Assembly (NCBI GenBank): GCA_017438745.1
Contig: JAFRUS010000040.1
Location: 22,631 to 86,630, forward strand
Reading direction: 5' to 3'
Source: Oscillospiraceae bacterium
GTDB taxonomy: Bacteria; Bacillota; Clostridia; Oscillospirales; Ruminococcaceae
DNA: 64,000 nt
Below, in pieces: positions 42,985-52,550 of this stretch; within the stretch, counting starts at the first letter, position 1; the number at the start of each line of letters is the position of its first letter. A program made the translations under genes and the position numbers. The notes beneath the pieces are model-generated. The model had not been told where the DNA came from. It saw only the letters and a program-made list of their open reading frames with translations, and searched no databases.

Positions 42985-43196
42985 ATTGTATACCTCATAT
43001 ATAATTAATGTCTGCAGTACATGCTGATTTGTCAGTAAACCGGTGTGAGGGTGCAGAGCTTCGGTCCGCTGTCCTTCCCATCCGGCGGACTGGAATCCCT
43101 GCTGTCAGCATAAATACTACAGCAATTTTCAGTATAACATATATTTCTGAAGTTTTCAATAAGAATACGATAATGCTATACATTCTGCCGTTATTG

Positions 43197-43205
43197 TGAT
43201 ATAAT
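43197..43205 (+). promoter_or_regulatory. Extended -10 promoter upstream of feoAB
   Basis: TGATATAAT at 43197-43205 is an extended -10 element; the -35 is weak (TATACA at 43177-43182). It lies 88 bp upstream of the FeoA-FeoB start. Confidence 0.5.
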
Positions 43206-43293
43206 TTATAGTGAATATATTATACGAATTTTAATAGTGAATGCATTTTTACTTTCACTGTCTATGATAAGATCCGGAAGGAGTTTTTTGGCA

Positions 43294-45642
43294 ATGCAAT
43301 TAAATGAACTGTCAGTTGGTTCATCAGCTGTAGTAAGGACTGTCGGCGGAAACGGGGCGCTCAGACAGCATTTTCTCGACATGGGGCTTATACCGGGAAC
43401 GAACGTTACGGTGGTAAAGCTGGCACCTATGGGAGATCCGATGGAATTACGTATCAGGGGGTACGAACTGACTCTCAGACTTGACGACGCATCACAGATC
43501 GAAATTGAACCTGCTGAAACGCCTCAGAACGATGAGAATATAACTGAAAAGAAAAAGCATAAATATCATCCGGGCCTTGGTGAGGAAGGCTATCATATGT
43601 GCCACGCCTCAGACCACAAGAATCCGCTTCCGTCCGGAACAGTGCTGACCTACGCTCTGGTGGGAAACCAGAACTGCGGCAAGACCACACTTTTCAATCA
43701 GCTTACTGGTTCTAATCAGCACGTCGGAAATTTTCCGGGCGTTACCGTTGACCGCAAGGACGGTCCGATAAAGGGTCATGACAATACTCTGGTGACCGAT
43801 CTTCCGGGTATTTACTCCATGTCGCCGTATTCAAGCGAGGAGATCGTTTCAAGAAATTTCGTGCTTAAGGACAAGCCGAAGGCGATAATAAATATTGTCG
43901 ATGCGACAAACATAGAACGAAATCTTTATCTTACCATGCAGCTCCTTGAAATGGGCATTCCGATGGTAGTTGCACTCAATATGATGGATGAAATGACGGG
44001 AAACTCCGGTTCTGTTGATATAAACGGGATGGAGGAAATGCTCGGCGTTCCGGTTGTACCTATCTCGGCGGCAAAAAATGAGGGCGTTGACGAGCTTGTA
44101 AAGCACGCCATCCATACAGCAAAATATCAGGAAAAGCCGAATAACCAGGACTACTGTGACACTGCCGATTCCGGTGGTGCGGTCCACAGATGCATGCACG
44201 CCGTTGAACACCTTATTTCTGACCACGCCCAGAGCGCCGGGATTCCGGTAAGATTTGCAGCAGGAAAGGTGGTCGAAGGCGACAGCCTGATCATCGATCA
44301 GCTTGATCTTGATGACAACGAAAAGGAAATGCTGGAACACATCATTATCCAGATGGAAAAGGAAAGAGGCCTTGACCGAAGCGCCGCCATCGCAGATATG
44401 CGTTTCCGTTTTATCGAAAAAGTCTGTCGTGAGACAGTAGTAAAGCCAGAGGAAAGCCGTGAGCACAGGCGAAGTGAAAAGATTGACCGTGTCCTTACCG
44501 GAAAGTATACGGCAATACCGTGTTTTATCCTGATAATGGTGATAGTTTTCTATCTGACATTCAACGTCATAGGCGCATGGCTTCAGGGACTGCTCGAAAG
44601 CGGCATTGAGCTGCTCGGCAATGAGGTTTCCGTACTGCTTGATTCAGCCGGTGTCAATCCGGTGCTCCACAGCCTCGTCATGGACGGACTGTTCGCAGGT
44701 GTCGGCTCCGTGCTCTCTTTCATGCCGATAATCGTAATAATGTTCCTGTTCCTGTCGCTGCTCGAAGACAGCGGATATATCGCACGAGTAGCCTTCGTCA
44801 TGGACAAGATGCTTCGTAAGACAGGTCTTTCCGGACGAAGCATAGTTCCTCTGCTTATCGGATTCGGATGTACCGTTCCTGCGGTAATGTCCACACGAAT
44901 ACTGCCGAGTGAACGTGACCGTAAAATGACGATACTTCTTACACCGTTTATGAGCTGCAGTGCCAAGCTTCCGATATACGCATTCTTCGTAAGCGCATTT
45001 TTCCCGGGCAGGGGCGGACTCATCATGTCGGGACTCTATCTGCTCGGAGTGATATGCGGTATTCTCGCGTCACTTCTCTATAAAAACACGCTTTTCCGCG
45101 GTGAGGCCGTTCCTTTTGTAATGGAACTCCCGAACTACAGACTTCCTGGAATAAAGAACGTGGCTCAGCTTCTCTGGGAAAAGGCGCGTGATTTCCTGCA
45201 GAAGGCATTTACAGTCATCCTTGTTGCAACAGTAGTTATCTGGTTTCTCCAGAGCTTCGACTTCCGTTTCAACATGGTGGATGACTCACAGAACAGCATT
45301 CTTGCAGCACTTGCCGGTTTCCTTATTCCTTTATTCAGGCCTCTCGGACTTGGCGACTGGAGAATATGCACTTCATTCATCACGGGATTTATTGCAAAGG
45401 AAAGCGTTGTTTCCACATTCCAGATCCTGTTTTCCGATGATATACACTCGGCTCTTACTACAGTTTCAGCGGCAGCACTTCTTGTGTTCAGCCTCCTGTA
45501 TACTCCGTGCGTAGCAGCTATTGCATCGATAAGACGTGAACTCGGAAACAGATGGGCTGTGGCTGTCGTCGTATGGCAGTGCACAGTAGCATGGGCCGCA
45601 GCATTTATTGTTCGCCTTGTGCTTATAGCAATGGGCGTGTGA
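43294..45642 (+). CDS. feoB: Ferrous iron transporter, FeoA-FeoB fusion
   Basis: This 782-aa protein has an SH3-like FeoA domain at its N-terminus (about residues 1-75; LNELSVGSSAVV...GGNGALRQHFLDMGLIPG), a linker, the FeoB G domain (P-loop GNQNCGKTT, DLPG and NMMDE motifs) and a C-terminal polytopic membrane domain with two gate-type motifs. It imports Fe(II) across the cytoplasmic membrane. The open frame starts at 43237, but AAGGAG at 43278-43283 points to ATG 43294 (spacing 10) or TTG 43288 (spacing 4). A small Cys-rich partner gene follows. Confidence 0.93.
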   Translation: MQLNELSVGSSAVVRTVGGNGALRQHFLDMGLIPGTNVTVVKLAPMGDPMELRIRGYELTLRLDDASQIEIEPAETPQNDENITEKKKHKYHPGLGEEGYHMCHASDHKNPLPSGTVLTYALVGNQNCGKTTLFNQLTGSNQHVGNFPGVTVDRKDGPIKGHDNTLVTDLPGIYSMSPYSSEEIVSRNFVLKDKPKAIINIVDATNIERNLYLTMQLLEMGIPMVVALNMMDEMTGNSGSVDINGMEEMLGVPVVPISAAKNEGVDELVKHAIHTAKYQEKPNNQDYCDTADSGGAVHRCMHAVEHLISDHAQSAGIPVRFAAGKVVEGDSLIIDQLDLDDNEKEMLEHIIIQMEKERGLDRSAAIADMRFRFIEKVCRETVVKPEESREHRRSEKIDRVLTGKYTAIPCFILIMVIVFYLTFNVIGAWLQGLLESGIELLGNEVSVLLDSAGVNPVLHSLVMDGLFAGVGSVLSFMPIIVIMFLFLSLLEDSGYIARVAFVMDKMLRKTGLSGRSIVPLLIGFGCTVPAVMSTRILPSERDRKMTILLTPFMSCSAKLPIYAFFVSAFFPGRGGLIMSGLYLLGVICGILASLLYKNTLFRGEAVPFVMELPNYRLPGIKNVAQLLWEKARDFLQKAFTVILVATVVIWFLQSFDFRFNMVDDSQNSILAALAGFLIPLFRPLGLGDWRICTSFITGFIAKESVVSTFQILFSDDIHSALTTVSAAALLVFSLLYTPCVAAIASIRRELGNRWAVAVVVWQCTVAWAAAFIVRLVLIAMGV

Positions 45643-45694
45643 TACGGAAAGCGGGATCAGACGGCAGGTAAGATAACAGCAGGAGCGTGAAAAA

Positions 45695-45868
45695 ATGAAT
45701 ATATGGGATATTGTAATAATCCTGCTGGTTGCCCTTGCAGTCGGAGCGGCCGTAAGGAAAATGATATTAAACAAACGAAGCGGTAAATCAAACTGTGGCT
45801 GCGGATGTCAGAACTGCAGCGGTAATTGTGCCGTAAAAATGAACGGAAAGAAAGGAAATGGAGAATGA
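45695..45868 (+). CDS. FeoB-associated Cys-rich membrane protein
   Basis: This 57-aa protein has one N-terminal membrane segment (DIVIILLVALAVGAAV) and a short cytoplasmic tail with clustered cysteines (NCGCGCQNCSGNC). It matches the small FeoB-associated family by size, topology and position, 52 nt after feoB. AGGAG lies about 9 nt before the ATG. It may handle incoming iron. Its TGA overlaps the ATG of nrnA (ATGA). Confidence 0.88.
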   Translation: MNIWDIVIILLVALAVGAAVRKMILNKRSGKSNCGCGCQNCSGNCAVKMNGKKGNGE

Positions 45869-46815
45869 ACATTACAGCCGAACAGATGGCAGAAGAAATA
45901 AAAAAATATGATCAGTTTGTTATCGTCTACCACATACGTCCGGACGGGGACTGTATAGGTTCGTCCTACGCACTTGGCCTTGCTCTGCAGGCAATGGGAA
46001 AGAAATGCGCGGTAAAGGGCACTGATGAGGTGCCGCCTGACCATCATTTCATGACTGACCTGGTTACCTGGGACGAGGTAACTGATCCGGTCTGGATATC
46101 TGTCGATACTGCCACTCAGGAGAGAACGGGGACATTTTCAGACAGACATTATAAATTCTGCATCGATCATCACAGGAACAACAGTGTTGATGCTGATTTT
46201 AAATATATAGAAGAGGACTGCGGTGCCTGTGCCGAGCTCATCTTCAAGGTAATAAAGGCTTTCGGTATCAAGATAACAAAGCAGATAGCAGATTTTCTTT
46301 ATACCGGTCTTGTAATGGATACAATGTGCTTCAGGACCACGGACACTAACGCCCAGTCATTTATGACAGCGGCTGAGCTTGCTGAACTCGGAGCAGATAT
46401 ATACGGTCTCGGCCGCAGACATATGTTCATTAAAAAGCCGGGAAGAATAAAGATCGAAAAAATTCTGCAGGACAGCCTGCATTTCATTCACGGCGGAAAG
46501 ATAGTCACCGGCATCATAACTCAGAAAGACCTGAAGGAAGCCGGCATACTCCTTTCTGAACTTGAAAGCATCAATTCATTCGTTGAACAGATAGATGGCG
46601 TAGATATCGGCATAACCATCCGTGAACTCGAAAACGGCACATCAAGATGCTCAGTAAGAACCACCGGCACACTTGCCGCCGACCTTATGTGCAAAGTCCA
46701 TGGCGGTGGCGGCCACCTCAACGCTGCAGGCTGCATCCTCGACTGCCCGACGGAAGAAGCAAGGAAAAAGCTCGAAGAAACTGCAGTGAAGCTGTTAAAC
46801 GGCGAACTTCGCTGA
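45865..46815 (+). CDS. nrnA: DHH-family phosphoesterase NrnA (oligoribonuclease / PAP phosphatase)
   Basis: This 316-aa cytoplasmic protein has the DHH domain (HIRPDGDCIGSS, VDTATQERTG, IDHHRNNS, TGLVMDTMCF) and a C-terminal DHHA1 domain with GGGGHLNAAGC. Such proteins degrade short oligoribonucleotides and/or 3'-phosphoadenosine 5'-phosphate. The start is ATG 45865, with ATGGAGA in front; the longer frame from 45826 runs through the Cys-rich gene. The 4-nt overlap with that gene couples its translation to the iron operon. Confidence 0.9.
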   Translation: MNITAEQMAEEIKKYDQFVIVYHIRPDGDCIGSSYALGLALQAMGKKCAVKGTDEVPPDHHFMTDLVTWDEVTDPVWISVDTATQERTGTFSDRHYKFCIDHHRNNSVDADFKYIEEDCGACAELIFKVIKAFGIKITKQIADFLYTGLVMDTMCFRTTDTNAQSFMTAAELAELGADIYGLGRRHMFIKKPGRIKIEKILQDSLHFIHGGKIVTGIITQKDLKEAGILLSELESINSFVEQIDGVDIGITIRELENGTSRCSVRTTGTLAADLMCKVHGGGGHLNAAGCILDCPTEEARKKLEETAVKLLNGELR

Positions 46816-46967
46816 CCACTTTGTTAAAAAATAATTAATAAAAATTATTAACTGTCCAAAAAAAGACTTTAATAAGATTTACTTATGCATCGTGCACAAG
46901 CAAAAGCCATCTTTTATATATAATAACGAAAAAGCATATTATTTCATGATTTTTTTTAGATAAACTA

Positions 46968-47024
46968 TTGACAATGGACGAATAGGGTGCTATAATAAGA
47001 TCATGAGATACGGGATTATATCTC
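46968..47024 (+). promoter_or_regulatory. Type IV pilus operon promoter and leader hairpin
   Basis: TTGACA (46968-46973), 17 bp, TATAAT (46991-46996) is a perfect sigma-A promoter. A hairpin (GAGATA 47005-47010 with TATCTC 47019-47024) would lie at the very 5' end of the mRNA and could stabilise it. Confidence 0.88.
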
Positions 47025-47069
47025 AAAGTAAAATTTTAATTTTTTTATTTTAAGAAAGGTGGATTTTTT

Positions 47070-47633
47070 ATGAAAAAGTTTATGGGCAAAACAATGGCTA
47101 AGATGAACGAGAACCGCAGGAACGGTCGCAAGGCACTTAAAGGTTTCACACTCGTTGAAATCATCGTTGTACTCGTTATCCTTGCAATTCTCGCAGCAGC
47201 AATGATTCCGGCACTTACGGGGTATATCGATAAGGCTAAGGAAAGAACAGCAATCGCTGAAGCAAGAAATGTTCTCACAGCAGCTCAGACACTGGCAAGT
47301 GAAGAGTACGGTTTACATGGAACTACTCATTTATCCAACAGTACTACTTCTGCTGATGGTTGGTTAGCGTATAAGCCTTCTGGGGATGCTGGTAAAACAA
47401 TGGAAACTAAGATTTTAGAGTTGGCTGATATTGATACAACTAGCACTAATACTTATGCAAAAATAACAGCATTAACATTCCAGAACGGTAAGGCCAAGAT
47501 TACAGGAATAAAGTATGTTACATCTAGTGGTACTACTATAGAGTATAAGACAGTTGATGGTTCAAGTGAATTTGAAGTTCCTGAAACACAGCCTACACCT
47601 GCAAAACGTAATGCTGTTTCAGCAACTCCTTGA
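47070..47633 (+). CDS. Major type IV prepilin
   Basis: This 187-aa prepilin has a 25-residue leader ending LKG, then FTLVEIIVVLVILAILAAA with the conserved Glu at mature position 5, the substrate pattern for prepilin peptidase and methylation. The hydrophobic helix is followed by a pilin head of about 125 residues and a short proline/threonine-rich tail. AAAGGTGG precedes the ATG. As the first gene after a perfect promoter, and separated from the rest by a strong hairpin, it is probably the most expressed (major) pilin. From about 47310 the codon use shifts to tta/agt/act types, unlike the first third. Confidence 0.92.
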   Translation: MKKFMGKTMAKMNENRRNGRKALKGFTLVEIIVVLVILAILAAAMIPALTGYIDKAKERTAIAEARNVLTAAQTLASEEYGLHGTTHLSNSTTSADGWLAYKPSGDAGKTMETKILELADIDTTSTNTYAKITALTFQNGKAKITGIKYVTSSGTTIEYKTVDGSSEFEVPETQPTPAKRNAVSATP

Positions 47634-47691
47634 CAATTAATGTAAAACGATTTTTACTTCATTTTTACCTCTAATAAATAACTAATACAAA

Positions 47692-47728
47692 CAAGCATTC
47701 AGCACTTCATTTGAGTGCTGAATGCTTG
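47692..47728 (+). terminator. Attenuator-like hairpin after the major pilin gene
   Basis: A perfect 15-bp stem (47692-47706 with 47714-47728) with a 7-nt loop and only a short T-rich tail (ACTATTTTAT). It is likely a partial terminator or 3' stabiliser that gives excess pilin mRNA over the assembly genes. Confidence 0.7.
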
Positions 47729-47884
47729 AACTATTTTATAGGGAATTAACGTATATAAACATTTATGGTGCAATAAGTTTAAGATTGGTTTACAGGAAAT
47801 TTTATAACAGCACCGTTAAGGAAATATTGATTTTAAGAAAAACAGACAGGAATGTGAAAAAACAGATTATCAGGGGATGGGATC

Positions 47885-49144
47885 ATGGCAGTTTACCAGT
47901 ACAGAGCGTCCAGTATGGACGGAAAAATAAAAAAAGGTCAGGTAAATACAGCTTCACCTGAACAGCTTCGTGAATTACTGAAGCAGCAGAACCTTTTTCT
48001 CATAAGCTACGAGGAAAAGGCGAACGATACTTTCGGACGAAAACTCAAGGCAAACGAACTTTCTGAACTGTGCCGCGAATTAGCTTCACTTCTTAACTCA
48101 GGCGTTTCAGTAGTTCGTTCCTTTACAATAATCAGCGGACGTGATATTGAACCGAAGCTGAAAAAAGCATACACCAGTATTACCACACAGATAAAGCGAG
48201 GCGTTCCGCTTTCGGACGCAATGGAAATGCAGGGCAGAATGTTTCCGGAAATGCTCATCAATATGCTTAGAGCCGGTGAGGAAAGCGGAAGCATAGCTCA
48301 GACTTTCGATAAGATGTCGATCCACTACGAAAAGGAATACAGAATGACCGGTGCTGTAAAAAGCGCACTTACCTATCCGATAATCCTTCTCGTTCTTATA
48401 GTACTCGTAATGATGGGACTTTTCACTTTCGTCCTTCCGACTTTCTTCGAACTTTTCGAAGGTATGGAAGTACCGAAGATAACACAGATAGTAATGAGCT
48501 TAAGTACGTTTATCCGTGAAAATGTAATTATAGTTGCATTGCTTTCAGTCATCACAGTTATGATAATCGGATTTGTAGCAGGGCTTTATCCTGTAAAATA
48601 CCAGCTCGACAAGCTGACAGTAAAAATACCGAAAATAAGCCCTCTAGTAAAGATCATCCAGACTGCACGTTTCGGAAGAACACTTGCTTCACTTTACGCC
48701 AGCGGCATCAACATAGTTGATTGCCTTGCTCTTTCAAAGAACACGGTCTCCAACTATTATATACGTGAGCAGTTCGACGACGTTATCAAGAGTGTCCGTT
48801 CCGGTAACACTCTTTCCGAGTCGATAAAGGGAGTAGACGGTTTCGACATCAAACTTTCACAGACCGTGGAAGTCGGTGAGGAAACCGGTATGCTTGACAA
48901 GATGCTCAACAGTACAGCCGATTCCTACGAGTACGAATCGCAGGCTGCTATAAATAAACTCATAGCAATCATGCAGCCGGTAATGATAGTAATTCTCGCC
49001 GGTCTTGTACTTGTGGTCATCGGCTCAGTAATGCTTCCGATATTCAGTATGTACAGTAACATTGAAGGTGCATCCGAACGTGGTACGGATATTGAGATGC
49101 AGGCTGTAATTACAAAGGATATTTCGGAGTGGGAGGAAATATGA
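47885..49144 (+). CDS. pilC: Type IV pilus inner-membrane platform protein PilC (GspF family)
   Basis: This 419-aa membrane protein has two T2SSF domains (about residues 65-190 and 265-390) around three membrane segments (about 165-190, 210-232, 365-390). [16 protein letters not shown] in the first and [17 protein letters not shown] in the second are repeated family motifs. It forms the membrane platform driven by the PilB ATPase. GGGATGGGATC precedes the ATG. It lies 250 nt after the pilin gene and 1 nt before pilM. Confidence 0.93.
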   Translation: MAVYQYRASSMDGKIKKGQVNTASPEQLRELLKQQNLFLISYEEKANDTFGRKLKANELSELCRELASLLNSGVSVVRSFTIISGRDIEPKLKKAYTSITTQIKRGVPLSDAMEMQGRMFPEMLINMLRAGEESGSIAQTFDKMSIHYEKEYRMTGAVKSALTYPIILLVLIVLVMMGLFTFVLPTFFELFEGMEVPKITQIVMSLSTFIRENVIIVALLSVITVMIIGFVAGLYPVKYQLDKLTVKIPKISPLVKIIQTARFGRTLASLYASGINIVDCLALSKNTVSNYYIREQFDDVIKSVRSGNTLSESIKGVDGFDIKLSQTVEVGEETGMLDKMLNSTADSYEYESQAAINKLIAIMQPVMIVILAGLVLVVIGSVMLPIFSMYSNIEGASERGTDIEMQAVITKDISEWEEI

Positions 49145-49145
49145 T

Positions 49146-50030
49146 ATGGGAGTAAAAACATCAGTTTATATATCTAACGGATCAGTTCATGTAGTAAAGG
49201 GTAACGCTGCAGGACGAAAGGTGAATATTCAGAGCATAAATGAAACGGATATTGCCGAAGGCTGCATACTTAACGGTGTTATAACCGATCCTGCAGGGCT
49301 GAAGCAGAGCCTTGAAAGTGCCCGCATCGATGCGAAGAGTATCAATGTAGTAATAGACGGTTCGAGCGTCATCACTAAGCTTATTGAAGTTCCGATGCTC
49401 AAGGATCAGAAGAGTCTTATTTCTATAATAGCAGATAACTTTCAGGATATTGAAAACCGTGAGAACATGATAACGGACTACATGGTTATTGAACCGAAGA
49501 ATGAAGCAGGCGGTGCAACGGTGCTTGCAACCATGGTGGAGCGTGATTTTCTTGCAGAATACATCGAACTGTTCCATTCGCTTGGACTTAAGATCGATTC
49601 CATCGACATTGCACTTGCATGTATGATAAAATACATCATGAACATAAACAGACTTTTTGAAGAGACCTTTGTTTATGCGGTTGTTGACAGGAATATGCTT
49701 ATGCTGACACTTTTCGTTGACGGCAACTACCGCTTTTCAAGAAGAGTAAGACTCATGGCGGATCTTAATAACAAGGATGAACTTTTCGACGAACTTGCAA
49801 GGGTACTTATGAACCTTATCCAGTTCAACAAGTCGGAAAAAACCAATCACGATATTACTGATTTTTACTTCAGCGGATTTCTTCCGGAAGGACATGAATT
49901 CTATCACAGACTTACGGACGCTGTCGGGGTAAATGTTGCAGCGGCTTCTCCTCCTGAAGAAATAAAGTTCAAGGGAACAGAAAACGTAAATGACTTTGTT
50001 TATGCTATAGGGAATCTTATAAGTTTGTAA
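49146..50030 (+). CDS. pilM: PilM-like actin-fold pilus assembly protein
   Basis: This 294-aa cytoplasmic protein has an N-terminal [11 protein letters not shown] strand pair and [18 protein letters not shown], in keeping with the PilM/FtsA-like ATPase fold, and precedes PilN/PilO-like proteins as in typical pil operons. It is shorter than Gram-negative PilM (about 350), and the phosphate-binding loops are not all clear, so nucleotide binding is uncertain. GGAGG lies upstream, overlapping the end of pilC. Confidence 0.8.
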   Translation: MGVKTSVYISNGSVHVVKGNAAGRKVNIQSINETDIAEGCILNGVITDPAGLKQSLESARIDAKSINVVIDGSSVITKLIEVPMLKDQKSLISIIADNFQDIENRENMITDYMVIEPKNEAGGATVLATMVERDFLAEYIELFHSLGLKIDSIDIALACMIKYIMNINRLFEETFVYAVVDRNMLMLTLFVDGNYRFSRRVRLMADLNNKDELFDELARVLMNLIQFNKSEKTNHDITDFYFSGFLPEGHEFYHRLTDAVGVNVAAASPPEEIKFKGTENVNDFVYAIGNLISL

Positions 50031-50043
50031 CGGGGTGCGCAGT

Positions 50044-50688
50044 ATGAGGAAAATGAAAAAGAAAAACATTAACCTTTTCGAACAGTACGAAAAGGCCGTG
50101 GGAAAAGCCACACGAAAAAAGATAAGCACAAAAATGCTTTACGCTCTGTACGGCGCTCTTGGATTTGCAGTACTTGTCGGAGTTTATCTTATACTTTTCT
50201 TCCAGACGAGAAGTGTTGAAAAACAGTACAAGGATCTTTACAGCAAAATCTATTCGGATGACGCAGCTGAACAGACAGTAAATGTTACCCAGCTCGAATA
50301 TGAAAACCAGGTGCTCACGCTTATTTCAGATAAATATATCTCGAACATGAAGAGCATTGACAGCAAGAATAAGGAAACTGCTGAACTTGACGTCGATCTT
50401 ATTCAGAAAATACTTGACTGCCGCGGTGCTGATACCTGGGTCAAGAATATTTCTTACGATCAGGGAATAGTATTCATCAATGGTGAGGCAAGAGATGCGG
50501 CAAATGCTTCAGGATTTGTAAGCGAACTCGATAAAAGAGGAATTTTCAGCTACGTAAATTATACCGGTTACAACCGTCAGGGAAATGTATATGCATTCTC
50601 TGTAACGGGTTATTTCGGTACTGAAGATGACAGTGATTCGGAGACAGAGGAAACTGAGGATATTGAGGAAACGGAGGATGATGAGTGA
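50044..50688 (+). CDS. pilN: PilN-like pilus assembly protein
   Basis: This protein of about 214 aa has a short basic cytoplasmic N-terminus including NLFEQYEKA (the PilN INLL-type peptide that contacts PilM), one membrane span near residues 35-55 and an extracytoplasmic coiled-coil plus ferredoxin-like region. The tail is acidic (EETEDIEETEDDE). It overlaps the next gene by one base (TGATG). Assignment rests on topology and gene order more than on strong sequence motifs. Confidence 0.78.
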   Translation: MRKMKKKNINLFEQYEKAVGKATRKKISTKMLYALYGALGFAVLVGVYLILFFQTRSVEKQYKDLYSKIYSDDAAEQTVNVTQLEYENQVLTLISDKYISNMKSIDSKNKETAELDVDLIQKILDCRGADTWVKNISYDQGIVFINGEARDAANASGFVSELDKRGIFSYVNYTGYNRQGNVYAFSVTGYFGTEDDSDSETEETEDIEETEDDE

Positions 50689-51512
50689 TGAAAAACATTA
50701 CTAAAAAACAGATGATCACCCTTACCGTTCTTGTTTGTGTTCTCATACTGGTAATCGCAGTTCAGTATTTCTACAGACCTCTTCTCGAGAAAAAGACCGA
50801 GCTTACTGACAAGGTCGACAGCATGTCAATGCTTTATTCTGAAATGCAGATGCTTGCAGCAGTCTACAGTATAGACAATATCACCTATGCGGAAGCTAAG
50901 GACGAACTTCACAAACAGCGTTCGGAACTTCGCGATGTAATGACCAACAGTGCTCAGGATAAAATGCTTACCGACATGCTCCAGTCGTTCCATCTATCCA
51001 TAGAATCCTCAGACATTTCACTGCTTGAAAAGGACAAAATTCGTGTGGAATGTGCAGTCGACAAGGAAAATGAGGACAGCGTTGACGGTTATTCATCCAT
51101 ATCGATGTATCCGAAGGGCGGTAAAGTTGTTTCCGACGAAGGCGACTATGTTTCACTCGAATATGAAACAGGTGAGTGCTCACGTGAGATCTACTACAAT
51201 ATCTCAGGAAAATACAGTGATATAATCGGATTTTTAAGACATGTACAGACCATGAAGGGTATGGAGATCAGCCGTTTCTATTTCAACAGCGGTGACATAG
51301 ACAGTCTTACAGCAACTGATGATACAGAAACTACAGAGGCTGCTTCAGATGAAAACAGTGAAAGTGATTCTGACAGTGAAAATACTCTTCCGACTATCGG
51401 AAAAGTTAAAAAGACTGACAGCATCATCAGCAATTCTATATACAAGGCAGGCGTAGGAATCAAGGTACACATGTACGACAAGAGCTTTGACCTTGTATCA
51501 GCACAGAACTGA
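50688..51512 (+). CDS. pilO: PilO-like pilus assembly protein
   Basis: This 274-aa protein has an N-terminal membrane span (about residues 8-25), an extracytoplasmic helix and an alpha/beta region with YNISGKYSDIIGFLRHVQTM, a pattern shared by PilO proteins. An inserted acidic Ser/Asp/Glu-rich stretch lies near residues 205-232. It would pair with PilN to align the platform. GGAGG at the end of pilN serves as its ribosome binding site. Confidence 0.8.
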   Translation: MKNITKKQMITLTVLVCVLILVIAVQYFYRPLLEKKTELTDKVDSMSMLYSEMQMLAAVYSIDNITYAEAKDELHKQRSELRDVMTNSAQDKMLTDMLQSFHLSIESSDISLLEKDKIRVECAVDKENEDSVDGYSSISMYPKGGKVVSDEGDYVSLEYETGECSREIYYNISGKYSDIIGFLRHVQTMKGMEISRFYFNSGDIDSLTATDDTETTEAASDENSESDSDSENTLPTIGKVKKTDSIISNSIYKAGVGIKVHMYDKSFDLVSAQN

Positions 51513-51539
51513 TAACGCAGGATGGGGGACCCTGCCGGA

Positions 51540-51576
51540 AACAGCGCAGGGAATACTGTTTATCCCCTGCGCTGTT
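51540..51576 (+). other. Intercistronic hairpin inside the pilus operon
   Basis: A perfect 12-bp GC-rich stem (51540-51551 with 51565-51576), 13-nt loop, no T tract. A second short palindrome (GCAGG...CCTGC, 51517-51535) precedes it. It probably affects mRNA processing between pilO and the pseudopilin genes. Confidence 0.6.
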
Positions 51577-51599
51577 CGTGTATGGGGGCATTGATAAAT

Positions 51600-52055
51600 A
51601 TGAAAAAGAAACTAAAAGGCTCGGCACTGCTCTGGGCAGTGTGCGCTCTCCTTATCGTAGTGTTCGTCCTGACCGGACTGCTTGCACTTAACAAGACCTA
51701 CGCCGAGGAAGAAGTAAATAACATAGCTGCCCGCCGTGCTGAGTATCTTGCCAGAAGCGGCGTGGAACTTACGGCGGATATGATAATGAATAATAAACTT
51801 GTAGGTGATGGGAAAAATATAGATACTTTAGTTGTATCTTCACAGGACCCAAAAAACAAGGAAGGTATTGACTCTAAACTCGAAGTTAAGTTTAATACTG
51901 AGGACGGTGAAATTAAAGTAATTATCGAGAGAGTCGGCGTTGATATGCTTTCGATTAAATCGTATGCAGAAGCAGGATATATGAACAGAACTATTACCGG
52001 TGTTATGGAGCGCAAATCAAATATATGGGGGCTGACGGGGTATGTCACAAACTAA
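51600..52055 (+). CDS. PilX/GspK-like minor pilus component
   Basis: This 151-aa protein begins MKKKLKG followed by a long hydrophobic helix (SALLWAVCALLIVVFVL), resembling a prepilin signal but lacking the Glu at position 5, as in PilX/GspK-type tip proteins. The helix is followed by EEEVNNIAARRAEYLARSGVE, typical of PilX N-terminal regions. ATG 51600 is preferred to upstream codons of the same frame because the protein then has a normal short leader. It overlaps the next gene by 14 nt. Confidence 0.75.
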   Translation: MKKKLKGSALLWAVCALLIVVFVLTGLLALNKTYAEEEVNNIAARRAEYLARSGVELTADMIMNNKLVGDGKNIDTLVVSSQDPKNKEGIDSKLEVKFNTEDGEIKVIIERVGVDMLSIKSYAEAGYMNRTITGVMERKSNIWGLTGYVTN

Positions 52056-52500
52056 AATGCGAAAATTACTGAGATACTGCATTGATTCAGAAATCCAGTT
52101 TGAATGTACAGAACAAATAAAAAGTAGAAATCATTTGCGAGGTATGACTCTTATTGAAGTGACAGTCGGAATGGTTGTTATTATAATTGTTACACTTATA
52201 GCGTATATGGGTGTTAGTGCTGGTGCGAATTTTACTGCACGTGGAACTGATCTTCGTAATGCAGACGGAGCTGCAGTGGGAGCACTGGAAGAAAAAATAT
52301 CTGAAGATGATACTGCTGTTACACAAGTGACTATTCCATACCAAGTGAATAACATAGTTTGTTATACAGATGAAGCGGGAGCAGCTGTTACTGAAGTTGT
52401 TACTATTGTACCTGATGGTAATCTGTCTGCAGGACTTGTGGAAGCAGTGTATACGGAAAACGATGTTGTTGTCCGTTATGATATGTATCTGCCGGAGTAA
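52042..52500 (+). CDS. Minor prepilin with long leader
   Basis: This 152-aa protein has a type III prepilin signal LRG then MTLIEVTVGMVVIIIVTLIAY, with Glu at mature position 5. The 34-residue leader is unusually long; an internal start at ATG 52057 would shorten it to 29. The head of about 95 residues is acidic. The gene overlaps the preceding one and is followed 50 nt later by another prepilin gene. It is most likely a minor pilin of the priming complex. Confidence 0.82.
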   Translation: MSQTKMRKLLRYCIDSEIQFECTEQIKSRNHLRGMTLIEVTVGMVVIIIVTLIAYMGVSAGANFTARGTDLRNADGAAVGALEEKISEDDTAVTQVTIPYQVNNIVCYTDEAGAAVTEVVTIVPDGNLSAGLVEAVYTENDVVVRYDMYLPE

Positions 52501-52550
52501 AACTGAATAGTTTTTAGGGCGGAATAAAGCTTATCCGGGGTGGGGATAAA

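Noticed and set aside
47005..47069. Pilus operon leader considered as a c-di-GMP riboswitch
   Set aside because: Only ~65 nt with one 6-bp hairpin; the GEMM consensus and its conserved loops are not present.
47722..47961. 79-codon frame between the major pilin gene and pilC
   Set aside because: It begins in the 3' arm of the hairpin, has no ribosome binding site and overlaps the well-supported pilC start.
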